Positions 1 to 7,876 of a stretch of 64,000 nt of DNA are shown here, in pieces. This stretch comes from PALSA-607 sp963825425 (GTDB lineage Bacteria; Actinomycetota; Actinomycetes; Acidothermales; Acidothermaceae). Positions within the stretch are counted from its first letter, which is position 1. Each line of letters starts with the position of its first letter. The DNA lies in the NCBI GenBank assembly GCA_963825425.1, contig CAWGTF010000013.1:1-64000 (forward strand), in the 5' to 3' direction. The notes beneath the pieces are model-generated. The model had not been told where the DNA came from. It was given only the letters and a program-made list of their open reading frames with translations, and did not search any database. The position numbers and the translations under genes are program-made.

Positions 1-120
1 GCAGTCATCACGTTCAACGACGTCCCCGCGATAGCGGGCGCGGCGCTGCTCGGCTTCGACCACCTCGGGATCACCCGAGCCGCGGAGGACCGATTGCGGT
101 CGCAGCTGCGCCTCGCCTGA
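1..120 (+). CDS. C-terminal fragment of a BadF/N-acetylglucosamine-kinase-like protein (partial)
   Basis: The open frame enters from the left edge and stops at TGA 118-120. The 39 visible residues include GAALLGFDHLG, the kind of Gly/Ala/Leu helix that closes ASKHA-fold sugar kinases of the BadF/BcrA group (proteins that phosphorylate amino sugars). Only this tail is visible, so the catalytic part cannot be checked, and a ROK kinase or another ASKHA protein is equally possible. The following gene is convergent, with about 70 bases between them. Confidence 0.45.
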   Translation, partial: AVITFNDVPAIAGAALLGFDHLGITRAAEDRLRSQLRLA

Positions 121-192
121 CCCTTGGCCCGCTCAGATCGTGGGGATTCACTGCCCCCGGGGCAGCAAACCCACCCGATGTGTCCGTGAGGC

Positions 193-621
193 TTACACCA
201 GGCTCGACTCGTGGGTGATCTTGGTGCCGGCCAACGCCTTGCTCACGGGGCAGTTCTGCCGCGCGCCATCGGCAAATTCGTCGAACTGCGCGGCAGTCAG
301 ACCGGGGACGCTGCCACGAACGGTGATGTGACTGCCGGTGATGCCCTCGCCCGGCTGGAAGGTGACGTCCGCCTTGGTCTCGAGCGTGATGTCGGTATGC
401 CCCGCCTTCGCGAGCGCGTTCGACAACGCCATCGAGAAGCACGACGAGTGGGCCGCGGCGATGAGCTCCTCGGGGCTGGTCTGACCCCCGGGTGCCTCGG
501 TGCGCGCGGCCCAACTGACGCCGAAGCTGCCGAGACCTGACGAGTCGAGACTGACTTCGCCCTTGCCGCCAGCGAGTAGCGGGCCCTCCCAGTTGGTGTG
601 TGCGGTGCGGGTGGTAGCCAC
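193..621 (-). CDS. OsmC/Ohr-family peroxiredoxin
   Basis: The 142-residue product is the usual size for OsmC-type thiol peroxidases, which reduce organic hydroperoxides in the cytoplasm with two cysteines. Both expected cysteines are visible: one in AAAHSSCFSMALSNAL (helix start) and one in the C-terminal NCPVSKAL. The GTG start at 621 was chosen because a good Shine-Dalgarno (AGGAAGGA) lies just upstream and the TRTAHTNWEG start fits the family; longer upstream frames have no family similarity. It stands alone, divergent from the globin gene. The split within the OsmC/Ohr superfamily (OsmC versus YhfA-like) was not resolved. Confidence 0.9.
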   Translation of the reverse strand: MATTRTAHTNWEGPLLAGGKGEVSLDSSGLGSFGVSWAARTEAPGGQTSPEELIAAAHSSCFSMALSNALAKAGHTDITLETKADVTFQPGEGITGSHITVRGSVPGLTAAQFDEFADGARQNCPVSKALAGTKITHESSLV

Positions 622-720
622 GGCGGTAGTCCTTCCTGCTGTTCGGCTGTGGGGCTGATGGGCGGTCGGGCTGACGGGCGGTCGGGCTGATCGGCGGGGG
701 CTCTTTGCGAGAATGGGGAG

Positions 721-1146
721 GTGACGCAAACCGCTGACGAGAGCTTCTACGACCAGATCGGTGGCGCCGAGACGTTCCGTCGCCTCGTGCACCGTTTCTA
801 TCAGGGCGTCGCGGACGACCCGCTGTTGCGTCCCCTGTACCCCGACGCCGACCTTGGCGACGCCGAGGTGCGGCTGCGGATGTTTCTTGAGCAGTACTGG
901 GGCGGCCCGAAGACCTACGGCGAACTGCGCGGCCACCCGCGGCTCCGCATGAGGCATGCGCCGTTTCGGATCGGGCCCGCAGAACGCGACGCGTGGCTCG
1001 CGCACATGCGGGTCGCAGTCGACGAATTGCAACTGGACGCCGATCATGCCGCGACATTGTGGGGCTACCTAACGGGTGCCGCCGACAGCCTCATGAACAG
1101 TCCTGACGTCGAACACAGACCGCTGCCGATCGCGAGCCAAGACTAG
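721..1146 (+). CDS. glbO: Truncated haemoglobin, group II (trHbO-like)
   Basis: This 141-aa single-domain haem protein has the 2-on-2 globin pattern. It starts with FYDQIGGAETFRRLV, has a B10-type Tyr in RFYQGV, the EQYWGG turn, the proximal His in RLRMRHAPF, and a Trp in DAWLAHM that matches the G8 Trp typical of group II. Such proteins bind O2/NO and are implicated in oxygen delivery and nitrosative stress protection. Start is GTG 721. The gene is followed 10 bases later by an MFS gene in the same direction, so the two may be co-transcribed. Confidence 0.9.
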   Translation: MTQTADESFYDQIGGAETFRRLVHRFYQGVADDPLLRPLYPDADLGDAEVRLRMFLEQYWGGPKTYGELRGHPRLRMRHAPFRIGPAERDAWLAHMRVAVDELQLDADHAATLWGYLTGAADSLMNSPDVEHRPLPIASQD

Positions 1147-1156
1147 GGTTTCGTTT

Positions 1157-2554
1157 GTGGCGAGTGCGGCGCAGGTTCGCGAGATCCTTCGCGCACGCAA
1201 CTTTCGCCGGCTCTACGCCACCCGGCTCGTGTCGGCGGCAGCTGACGGCATCTTCCAGACCGCGCTCGCGAGCTACGTCTTCTTCTCGCCGCAAAACGCG
1301 ACGACTCCAGGCAAGGCGGCCGCCGCATTTGCCGCACTCCTGTTGCCATATTCGATCGCCGGGCCGTTCGTCGGTGTCTTCCTCGACCGCTGGCGGCGCC
1401 AACGGGTGCTCGTGATCGCCAACACGGTGAAGGTCGCGCTCGTCCTCGTCGTTGCGGGTCTCGTGCTCGCCAACTCAGACGGCGTCGCCTTCTACGTCAC
1501 GGCAGTGGTCGCACTGGGCGTCAACCGGTTCTTCCTGTCGGCGCTTTCGGCGGCACTGCCGCACGTCGTGGAATCCCACGACCTGGTCACCGCCAACGCG
1601 CTCTCGACAACGTCTGGATCTGTACTCACGATCGTCGGCGCGGCGATCGGCGCCGGCATCCGGCTAGGCACCGGTTCGAGCCCAGCCGCTGTCTCGTCCA
1701 TCGTGGTGCTCGCCGCGATCGTCTACGGCGCGTCGGCTGCGGTCGCTTCAACGATGGGCACGCACCTTTTAGGCCCGGACGCCGATGAGCGGGCGTCATC
1801 GGTGCCGCGCTCGGCTTGGCACGCGGTCGCCACGATGACACGAGATCTGGTGGACGCCGCGCGCTACGTCGCTCGACGCAAGCGCGCGTCACACGCGCTC
1901 GGAGCGATCAGTGCGCACCGGTTCCTGTTCGGTGTCGCATCCCTGACGATCATCTTGCTGTTCCGCAACTATTTCGCGACTCAGGGGAACATCGACGGCG
2001 GCATTCTGGGCCTCGGAGCATCGATCGGGGCCCTCGGCGTCGGCATCGTGGTCGCGGCGCTCATCACCCCGTCGGCAACCGACCGGTTCGGCACCACGAC
2101 GTGGATCACCTCGATGCTGATCATGGCCGGCGCCGTGATCGCGGCATTCGGTTTGCCGTTCCAGCGTGACCTGCTCGTCGTTGGCTCGTTCTTCCTCGGG
2201 GTATCCGCTCAATCCGTCAAGATCTGCGTCGACTCGACCGTGCAGCAACAGGTCGACGATGCGTACCGGGGCCGGGTTTTCTCGGTCTATGACATGGCCT
2301 TCAACGTCACGTATGTTGGCGCCGCGACAGTCGCGGCGACCGTCCTGCCGAAGTCCGGAAAGTCCTTCGCCGTGATGGCCTGCCTGGCCGCGGGATACCT
2401 GCTGGCGGCGATGATCTTCGCGTGGTTGTCGGTCAGCGCTCACGGCGGCCAGCCCGACGACCCGGCGCAAGCGGCGACCAGCGACGGCACACCGCGGCAG
2501 CCAGTCGGGATCGAAACCGGAAAATCCTCAAGTGGGGGGTATCCGCGGCCGTAG
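1157..2554 (+). CDS. MFS transporter (probable drug/metabolite exporter)
   Basis: The 465-aa protein is strongly hydrophobic, with about 10-12 predicted membrane segments. The N-terminal RNFRRLYATRLVSAAADG stretch and the FVGVFLDRWRRQRVL loop after helix 2 are typical of the major facilitator superfamily (DRxxRR motif A). Long Ala/Gly-rich helices follow, and the C-terminus (about 35 residues) is polar. GTG at 1157 is 10 bases downstream of the globin stop. The substrate cannot be read from the sequence; exporters of this subfamily often handle toxic compounds. Confidence 0.85.
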   Translation: MASAAQVREILRARNFRRLYATRLVSAAADGIFQTALASYVFFSPQNATTPGKAAAAFAALLLPYSIAGPFVGVFLDRWRRQRVLVIANTVKVALVLVVAGLVLANSDGVAFYVTAVVALGVNRFFLSALSAALPHVVESHDLVTANALSTTSGSVLTIVGAAIGAGIRLGTGSSPAAVSSIVVLAAIVYGASAAVASTMGTHLLGPDADERASSVPRSAWHAVATMTRDLVDAARYVARRKRASHALGAISAHRFLFGVASLTIILLFRNYFATQGNIDGGILGLGASIGALGVGIVVAALITPSATDRFGTTTWITSMLIMAGAVIAAFGLPFQRDLLVVGSFFLGVSAQSVKICVDSTVQQQVDDAYRGRVFSVYDMAFNVTYVGAATVAATVLPKSGKSFAVMACLAAGYLLAAMIFAWLSVSAHGGQPDDPAQAATSDGTPRQPVGIETGKSSSGGYPRP

Positions 2555-2605
2555 TCGACATAGATACGCATCCGTCGGGTGCCATTCGAAGGTGGAGGAA
2601 CGGCT

Positions 2606-3736
2606 GTGGAGCCAACCGCGCTGACAGCCACCGAGGCGCTCTTCGCCGGGCTGTTGCCCGATGATCCCGAGGCGGTCATCGACCGGCTTGAGAATCGGCT
2701 CGCCGGCCAGACCTCTGAAGTCCTCCGGATGCGCAAGAGTGCGCAGACCAGCCAGGCCCTCCTCGACTTGCACACCGCATGCACCCGCCAACGCACCGTC
2801 GCTGGTACCGCCCGCCAGATCGCTGCGGTCGCTTCCGCAATCACCGGCTCCGACGTCGTGATCGTTAGCGTCTTCCAGGTTGCGAGCCAGCAACCACTGC
2901 TGGCCGTGAGTCTGAGCGACGGCGTCATCGACGAAGAGCACATCGGCAACCTGGTGTGCGACATGGCGACCCAGCCCGACATGCAGTGGCTGCGCACGGA
3001 GAACAGCCTGCGGGTCGTCGATCGCGCATCGGCGACGCCGTCGACAGCGCTGCTGCTCGCCGAACTACACGCAGAGCGGGTCCTCCTCACCCCACTATTC
3101 GGGCAGGGCGAGTTCGTCGGCTGCATCGTGGCGAAGCTGCCGCACATCGCACCCGACCACGAGAGCGCCGTCATCGAAGGCGCCACCGCCTTGCAGGACC
3201 ACGCGGGTGACCTGATCCATCTCGCCCTCGTCCTCGACGAGTTGCGCCGCCGCGCGCTACACGACGCCGTCACCGGACTTCCCAACCTCTCGGTGTACGA
3301 GCAGCGGCTGGTTCGCGCACTCGCGCGCCGGACCGCAGCGCAGCCCGGCCACGCCGAGGTCACCGCGATCCTGGTTCAGGTCGTCCAGCTCGGCCGCATT
3401 ACCGAGATCCACGGTGCGACCGGCGTCCAGGAGCTCTTGCGCGAAATCGCGAACCGGCTCAGCGAGCTGGCACCAGAACACGACCTCGGCCACCTAGGCG
3501 CGAGCCACTTCGCGCTGATCGCCCACGGTGACCCGGGCGCCGGCATCGACCTGGCGCGTACGGTCATCGAGGCGCTCGAGACGCCGTTCGAGGTCAGTTT
3601 CGGCACGCTGCGCGTGTTCTGCCACGTCGGGATCGCGGTCGCCGTCGATGGTGAAGGCGCAGGTTCGCTGCTGCCACGAGCCGAAGCGGCCGCGCGGCAG
3701 GCCCGCGACAGCGACGAGCCGATCGTCAGCGCCTGA
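2606..3736 (+). CDS. GAF domain protein with degenerate GGDEF domain
   Basis: A cytoplasmic signalling protein of about 376 aa. A short coiled-coil-like N-terminus (SEVLRMRKSAQTSQALLDLH) precedes a GAF-type sensor region (roughly residues 60-215). A GGDEF-fold domain then opens with HDAVTGLPN. The catalytic signature is lost: the position of GG(D/E)EF reads GASHF, so diguanylate cyclase activity is unlikely and a GTP- or c-di-GMP-sensing or purely structural role is inferred. GTG 2606 is preferred over an in-frame GTG at 2579 because GGAGG lies 7 bases before it. It is convergent with the thioesterase gene, whose open frame runs antisense into it. Confidence 0.75.
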   Translation: MEPTALTATEALFAGLLPDDPEAVIDRLENRLAGQTSEVLRMRKSAQTSQALLDLHTACTRQRTVAGTARQIAAVASAITGSDVVIVSVFQVASQQPLLAVSLSDGVIDEEHIGNLVCDMATQPDMQWLRTENSLRVVDRASATPSTALLLAELHAERVLLTPLFGQGEFVGCIVAKLPHIAPDHESAVIEGATALQDHAGDLIHLALVLDELRRRALHDAVTGLPNLSVYEQRLVRALARRTAAQPGHAEVTAILVQVVQLGRITEIHGATGVQELLREIANRLSELAPEHDLGHLGASHFALIAHGDPGAGIDLARTVIEALETPFEVSFGTLRVFCHVGIAVAVDGEGAGSLLPRAEAAARQARDSDEPIVSA

Positions 3737-4164
3737 GGCTTAGTCAGGTACGGCACAGGCTCCAAGTATCGAGACAGAAAGTCGCGCTCGCTCGGCGAGA
3801 CCCGTCGAGGCCGGCCGGCGTCAAGATCGAACGGCACCAAGACGGTCAGCGCCTCGGCCAGCACGACGTCGGCGAGCTGGTCGCGTATCTCGTAGCGCAA
3901 CACGAAGGACGACGACTTCACCTCCGCTGTCCAGACGTCGACCTCGACCGGATCCGGGCGCCACTCCAGCGGTCGGCGATAGTCGATCTCGTGCCGCGCG
4001 ACCACCACGCCCTTGATGAGATCGGGGATGTGCTCGGCTGCCTCGCCGGCGAAGAGCATGCCGGTGCGGGCCTCCTGCATGTAGGTCAGGAACGTCACGT
4101 TGTTGACGTGACCGAATGCGTCCATGTCGCCCCACCGGACCGGACAGCGGAAGGTGAATCGCAC
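3376..4164 (-). CDS. Acyl-CoA thioesterase, 4HBT hot-dog family (C-terminus probably overextended)
   Basis: The first ~140 residues are a 4-hydroxybenzoyl-CoA-thioesterase-like hot-dog domain. RWGDMDAFGHVNNVTFLTYM carries the Asp and the DxxGHVNN motif, and IDYRRPLEWRPDPVEV follows. It likely hydrolyses acyl-CoA thioesters. Family members end near FLSRYLE, but here the frame runs about 120 codons further, antisense to the GAF/GGDEF gene. In the neighbouring frame a TGA lies at 3744-3746, giving a normal length of about 141 aa, so a one-base indel near 3750 is likely. GTG 4164 starts one base after the EttA stop, indicating translational coupling. Confidence 0.75.
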   Translation of the reverse strand: MRFTFRCPVRWGDMDAFGHVNNVTFLTYMQEARTGMLFAGEAAEHIPDLIKGVVVARHEIDYRRPLEWRPDPVEVDVWTAEVKSSSFVLRYEIRDQLADVVLAEALTVLVPFDLDAGRPRRVSPSERDFLSRYLEPVPYLTKPQALTIGSSLSRACRAAASARGSSEPAPSPSTATAIPTWQNTRSVPKLTSNGVSSASMTVRARSMPAPGSPWAISAKWLAPRWPRSCSGASSLSRFAISRKSSWTPVAPWISVMRPSWTT

Positions 4165-4165
4165 G

Positions 4166-5836
4166 CTAGCCGCGAGTGAGCTTGCGGTAGGTGGCCCGGT
4201 GCGGCCGGGCTGCATCGACCCCGAGCCGGTCGACCTTGTTCTTCTCGTACGACTCGAAGTTGCCCTCGAACCAGAACCAGTTCGAGTCGCCCTCGTAGGC
4301 CAAGATGTGGGTCGCCACCCGGTCGAGGAACCAGCGGTCGTGGCTGGTGATCACTGCACAGCCGGGGAACTCGAGCAGCGCGTTTTCGAGCGACGCCAGC
4401 GTTTCGACGTCCAGATCGTTTGTCGGCTCGTCGAGCAGCAACAGGTTGCCGCCCTGCTTCAAGGTCAGCGCCAGGTTCAGCCGGTTGCGCTCGCCACCGG
4501 ACAGGACGCCGGTCGGCTTCTGCTGATCGGGGCCCTTGAAGCCGAAGGCCGACACGTACGCGCGGCTCGGCATCTCGACGTGGCCGACCTTGATGTAGTC
4601 GAGGCCGTCGGACACGACCTCCCACAAGCTCTTCTTCGGGTCGAGGCCCGATCTGTTCTGGTCGACGTAGGAGATGGTGACGGTCTCGCCGATCTTGATG
4701 GTGCCCGCGTCGGGCGTCTCTTCACCGATCAACATCTTGAACAGCGTCGTCTTGCCGGTGCCGTTCGGGCCGATGACGCCGACAATTCCGTTGCGGGGTA
4801 GCGAAAAGGAGAGGTCCTCCATCAGGAGTCTCTCGTCGAAGCCCTTGGTCAGCCCTGAGGTCTCGACCACGATGTTGCCCAGGCGCGGACCCGGCGGGAT
4901 CTGGATCTCGTCGAAGTCGAGCTTCTTGTACTTGTCGGCCTCGGTGGCCATCTCCTCGTAGCGATCGAGACGAGCTTTGCTCTTCGCCTGCCGCGCCTTC
5001 GGGTTCGACCGCACCCACTCCAACTCATCCTCGAGTCGCTTGCGCAACTTCTGGTCTTTGGCGCCCTCGACCTTGATGCGGGCGGCCTTGGCCTCGAGGT
5101 AGGTCGTGTAGTTGCCCTCGTACGGATACGTGCGCCCGCGGTCGATCTCGAGGATCCACTCCGCCACGTTCTCCAGGAAGTACCTGTCGTGGGTGACCGC
5201 GACGACGGTGCCCGGGTACTTCTCGAGGTGCTGCTCGAGCCAGAGCACGCTCTCGGCGTCGAGGTGGTTGGTCGGCTCGTCGAGGAGCAACAGGTCGGGC
5301 TGCTGCAGGAGCAGCTTGCACAAAGCCACTCGACGCCGCTCGCCGCCGGACAGCACGCTGACGTCGGCGTCGGGCGGCGGGCAGCGCAGTGCATCCATCG
5401 CCTGCTCGAGTTGGGCATCGAGATCCCACGCATTGCGATGGTCGAGTTGGGTCTGCAACTCACCCATCTCGGCCAGCAGCGCGTCGTAGTCGGCGTCCGG
5501 GCTGCCCAGTTCTTCGGAGACCTGGTTGAACCGCGCCATCAGGGCCATCGTCGCTGCGACGCCGTCCTCGACGTTGCCGAGAACCGTCTTCGTGTCGTCG
5601 AGCTTCGGCTCCTGGTCGAGGATCCCGACGGTGTAGCCCGGCGTCATGTACGCCTCGCCGTTGCTCGGCTGCTCGACGCCGGCCATGATCCGCAGCACGC
5701 TCGACTTGCCCGCGCCGTTAGGCCCGACCACACCGATCTTGGCGCCGGGCAGGAACGACAAGGTGACGTCGTCGAGGATGACCTTCTCGCCGTACGCCTT
5801 GCGGGCTTTTCTGAAGACGTAAATGAATTCGGGCAC
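4166..5836 (-). CDS. ettA: Energy-dependent translational throttle protein EttA (ABC-F ATPase)
   Basis: The 556-aa protein has two ABC ATPase domains and no membrane segments. Walker A motifs are GPNGAGKSS and GPNGTGKTT, signatures are LSGGERRRVAL and LSGGERNRLNL, and Walker B motifs LLLLDEPTNHLD and LLLLDEPTNDLD. Between the domains lies the charged linker with KARQAKSKARLDRYEEM, the arm and P-site tRNA-interaction region of EttA. ABC-F proteins of this type bind the ribosomal E site and gate entry into elongation by ATP/ADP ratio. Start is GTG 5836. The thioesterase gene follows by one base. Confidence 0.96.
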   Translation of the reverse strand: MPEFIYVFRKARKAYGEKVILDDVTLSFLPGAKIGVVGPNGAGKSSVLRIMAGVEQPSNGEAYMTPGYTVGILDQEPKLDDTKTVLGNVEDGVAATMALMARFNQVSEELGSPDADYDALLAEMGELQTQLDHRNAWDLDAQLEQAMDALRCPPPDADVSVLSGGERRRVALCKLLLQQPDLLLLDEPTNHLDAESVLWLEQHLEKYPGTVVAVTHDRYFLENVAEWILEIDRGRTYPYEGNYTTYLEAKAARIKVEGAKDQKLRKRLEDELEWVRSNPKARQAKSKARLDRYEEMATEADKYKKLDFDEIQIPPGPRLGNIVVETSGLTKGFDERLLMEDLSFSLPRNGIVGVIGPNGTGKTTLFKMLIGEETPDAGTIKIGETVTISYVDQNRSGLDPKKSLWEVVSDGLDYIKVGHVEMPSRAYVSAFGFKGPDQQKPTGVLSGGERNRLNLALTLKQGGNLLLLDEPTNDLDVETLASLENALLEFPGCAVITSHDRWFLDRVATHILAYEGDSNWFWFEGNFESYEKNKVDRLGVDAARPHRATYRKLTRG

Positions 5837-5893
5837 GGTGGAGAAGTCTACGGGACGTCGAGCAGTGACCTTCGCGGCCCGCGACGCGGTGCC

Positions 5894-6259
5894 TTACATG
5901 TCGTCGAGCGTGAAGTTCCCGGCGGTTGGTGCGGCACCACTTGCCGGCGGTGGCGTGTAGGGCTGGCCGGGTGCCGCGGGCTGCTGGTAGGGCGCGGCGG
6001 GCTGCTGGTACGGCGCCGGCTGGGCCGCCGCTTGTGCGGCCTGCGCCTGTGCTGCCTGCGCGATCGCGGTGTCGAGCGCGACAAGCGCGGCGACGGTCGC
6101 CTCGTGGTCGCCGCCTTGCCGCTGCTCGCGATAGAACGCTTCGCCCAGTGCCTTGTACAGCTCGGATTCGGAGCGACCCTGCTGGAAGGCGCCGACCTTT
6201 GCTTGCCCCTGTGCCATCGCCGCGGTGGCGGACGCCTTGGCCTTGTCGAGAAGTCCCAT
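5894..6259 (-). CDS. Small soluble protein with Pro/Ala/Gln-rich tail, function unknown
   Basis: This 121-aa protein begins MGLLDKAKASATAAMAQG, an amphipathic helix, continues with a charged helical region (SELYKALGEAFYREQRQGG), and ends in low-complexity PYQQPAAPYQQPAAPGQPY repeats. It has no signal peptide or membrane helix. It starts 8 bases after the AIM24 gene, so the two are one transcription unit. Similar short helical proteins with proline-rich tails are common in actinobacteria, but no function is assigned here. Confidence 0.7.
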   Translation of the reverse strand: MGLLDKAKASATAAMAQGQAKVGAFQQGRSESELYKALGEAFYREQRQGGDHEATVAALVALDTAIAQAAQAQAAQAAAQPAPYQQPAAPYQQPAAPGQPYTPPPASGAAPTAGNFTLDDM

Positions 6260-6267
6260 GTCCGTTA

Positions 6268-7060
6268 CTACCCTCCGAAGAGACTGCCGAGCGGATTGCT
6301 GGCCTTCTCGTCGTGGCCGGCATGCGAGTGCTTGGTGATCGCGTGGGCCAGCGAGTCGATGGTCATCGACTGGAGTATCGCATTGCCGTCGCCCTCGAGA
6401 GTCGCCAGGTTGAACCCGTTGCCGCCGAGCAAACCAGTGACGATCGTCTGCGCGTTGAGCGCACCCACCCGCTCGACGCCGTAGCTTCAGGGAGTCCTCG
6501 AAGGCGACCAGGCAGCCGGTGTGCACCTGGATCTTGCCGCCGTACTTCGCCGGGTTGATATCGATGAAGTTGCCGGCGCCGCCGATCAGCACGGTGCCGA
6601 CTCCACCGAAGCGCTGAAGGACGAAACCCTCGCCGCCCTTCAACCCTTGGCGCAGTCCGCTGAACGCGATGTCGTTGGTGACAGTGCCCTCGGCGGCGAC
6701 GAACGAGTCCTTCTCGGCGAACCACCCTCTGGTGCCGTCGAGTTCGAGCGCCCGCATCTCACCGGGAAGCGTGCCAGCAAGACTGACCAGACCGGCGCCG
6801 CCGCGGGCCGTGAAGTACTGGAACGCGATCGACTCGCCGGCGAGCATCCGCTTGCCGGCGTTCATCGCCATGCCAAGCAGCCCGCCACCAGCGCCCCCAC
6901 CGCCAGCTGCCGAACTCTGGGTGGCGATGTGCGTCTCGATGCCGACGTTGACCGTCTTCCACAGGAACTTGCCAGCGTCGGCATAGATGGTCTGGCCATC
7001 GGCAATCTGACAAACGGCCATCTGCATCGCGTTGCCGATGATCTTGTGAGAAAGAGTCAT
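6268..7060 (-). pseudogene. AIM24/TIGR00266-family protein, frame broken by one base
   Basis: The N-terminal 190 residues read MTLSHKIIGNAMQMAVCQI onwards, with the Gly-rich insert SSAAGGGGAGGGLLG and LAGTLPGEMRALELDG, typical of the AIM24 (DUF124) beta-sandwich family. These proteins are linked to membrane or mitochondrial integrity in other organisms; the bacterial role is undefined. At about 6487 the frame slips by one base. The native continuation (YGVERVGALNAQTIVTGLLG) resumes in another frame and ends at TAG/TAA 6268. Removing one C restores a continuous protein of about 263 aa. ATG 7060 has a GGAGGG ribosome site. Confidence 0.8.
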
Positions 7061-7150
7061 TGCGCCGGTCCCTCCACCGAAGAAAATCCCACCGTTGGTG
7101 AGGGCACGACGCTACCGATGTTCACCGGAAACGGGTAGCTCTCAAATTGG

Positions 7151-7876
7151 TCAAGCCGAGGTCTTGATCTGGTCAAGAAGCGGCGCCGCGCCGGCAACCG
7201 CAGCCGTGTCGTATCGAGAGAGCACCACGTCGACGACCTCGGGAGCCGCTCCGAGGACCTCGGTCACGACGTCGGCGCCCGCATCGTGCAAGCGATCGGA
7301 GAACTCGCCGGGTGCCAGCACGTAGGTGGCCAGCGCGACCTGCCTGACACCGCGCGCCCGCAGACCCGCGACCACGTCGGTGATCGCGGGTGAGCCCGAC
7401 GCGAACCCGATCGTGGCACCGAGGCTTGCGGCGACGTCGGCCAGCTCGGCGTTCGCGCCCGGATCGGAGGTACCGACGGCAGCCAGCACGAGGGACATCC
7501 CGGGCTCGGCGCCGGCCTCCACCAGCCGCCGACGGATCAGCTCGAACAGCAACGGATGCGGCCCGAGCACTTCGGCCTGCCGGATCGCCAACTGCGGATG
7601 ATCAACCGCGGCCTGCGACAGCAGACCGGGCAAGTCGACCTTCGCGTGGTAGGCCGCGCTCAACAGCAAGGGGACGACGACAACCTCGCGAACCCCTTGC
7701 CGCGCGAGCGCCTCGAGCGCCGTCGGCACAGAGGGATCGGAGAATCCGAGATAGGCGAGGACGGCGACCAGGCCGGGCCGTTCGGACCTGACCCGTGCGA
7801 TCAGCGCATCGAGGACCTGCTCGGCGCGGGGGTCTGCACTTCCGTGCGCAACAGCAAGCAACGCGGGCTCGTTCAT
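7151..7876 (-). CDS. Sirohydrochlorin ferrochelatase, CbiX-type
   Basis: The 241-aa protein contains two copies of the chelatase half-fold. The first has the metal-binding histidine in LLAVAHGSADPRAEQ and a second in LLLSAAYHAKVDLPG; the C-terminal half begins LVLAAVGTSDPGANAE. CbiX-type enzymes insert Fe2+ (or Co2+) into sirohydrochlorin. As last gene of the sulfate operon it most likely completes siroheme for the sulfite reductase. Its ATG overlaps the stop of the upstream cysG-type gene by four bases (ATGA). Confidence 0.88.
   Translation of the reverse strand: MNEPALLAVAHGSADPRAEQVLDALIARVRSERPGLVAVLAYLGFSDPSVPTALEALARQGVREVVVVPLLLSAAYHAKVDLPGLLSQAAVDHPQLAIRQAEVLGPHPLLFELIRRRLVEAGAEPGMSLVLAAVGTSDPGANAELADVAASLGATIGFASGSPAITDVVAGLRARGVRQVALATYVLAPGEFSDRLHDAGADVVTEVLGAAPEVVDVVLSRYDTAAVAGAAPLLDQIKTSA

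Noticed and set aside
71..1057. Long minus-strand frame over the OsmC and globin genes
   Set aside because: Arg/Ser-rich shadow typical of high-GC antisense; the OsmC and globin products explain the region.
5894..7060. Apparent fusion of AIM24 protein with the Pro/Ala-rich protein
   Set aside because: Native AIM24 continues in another frame and ends at 6268, and the small gene has its own ATG at 6259.
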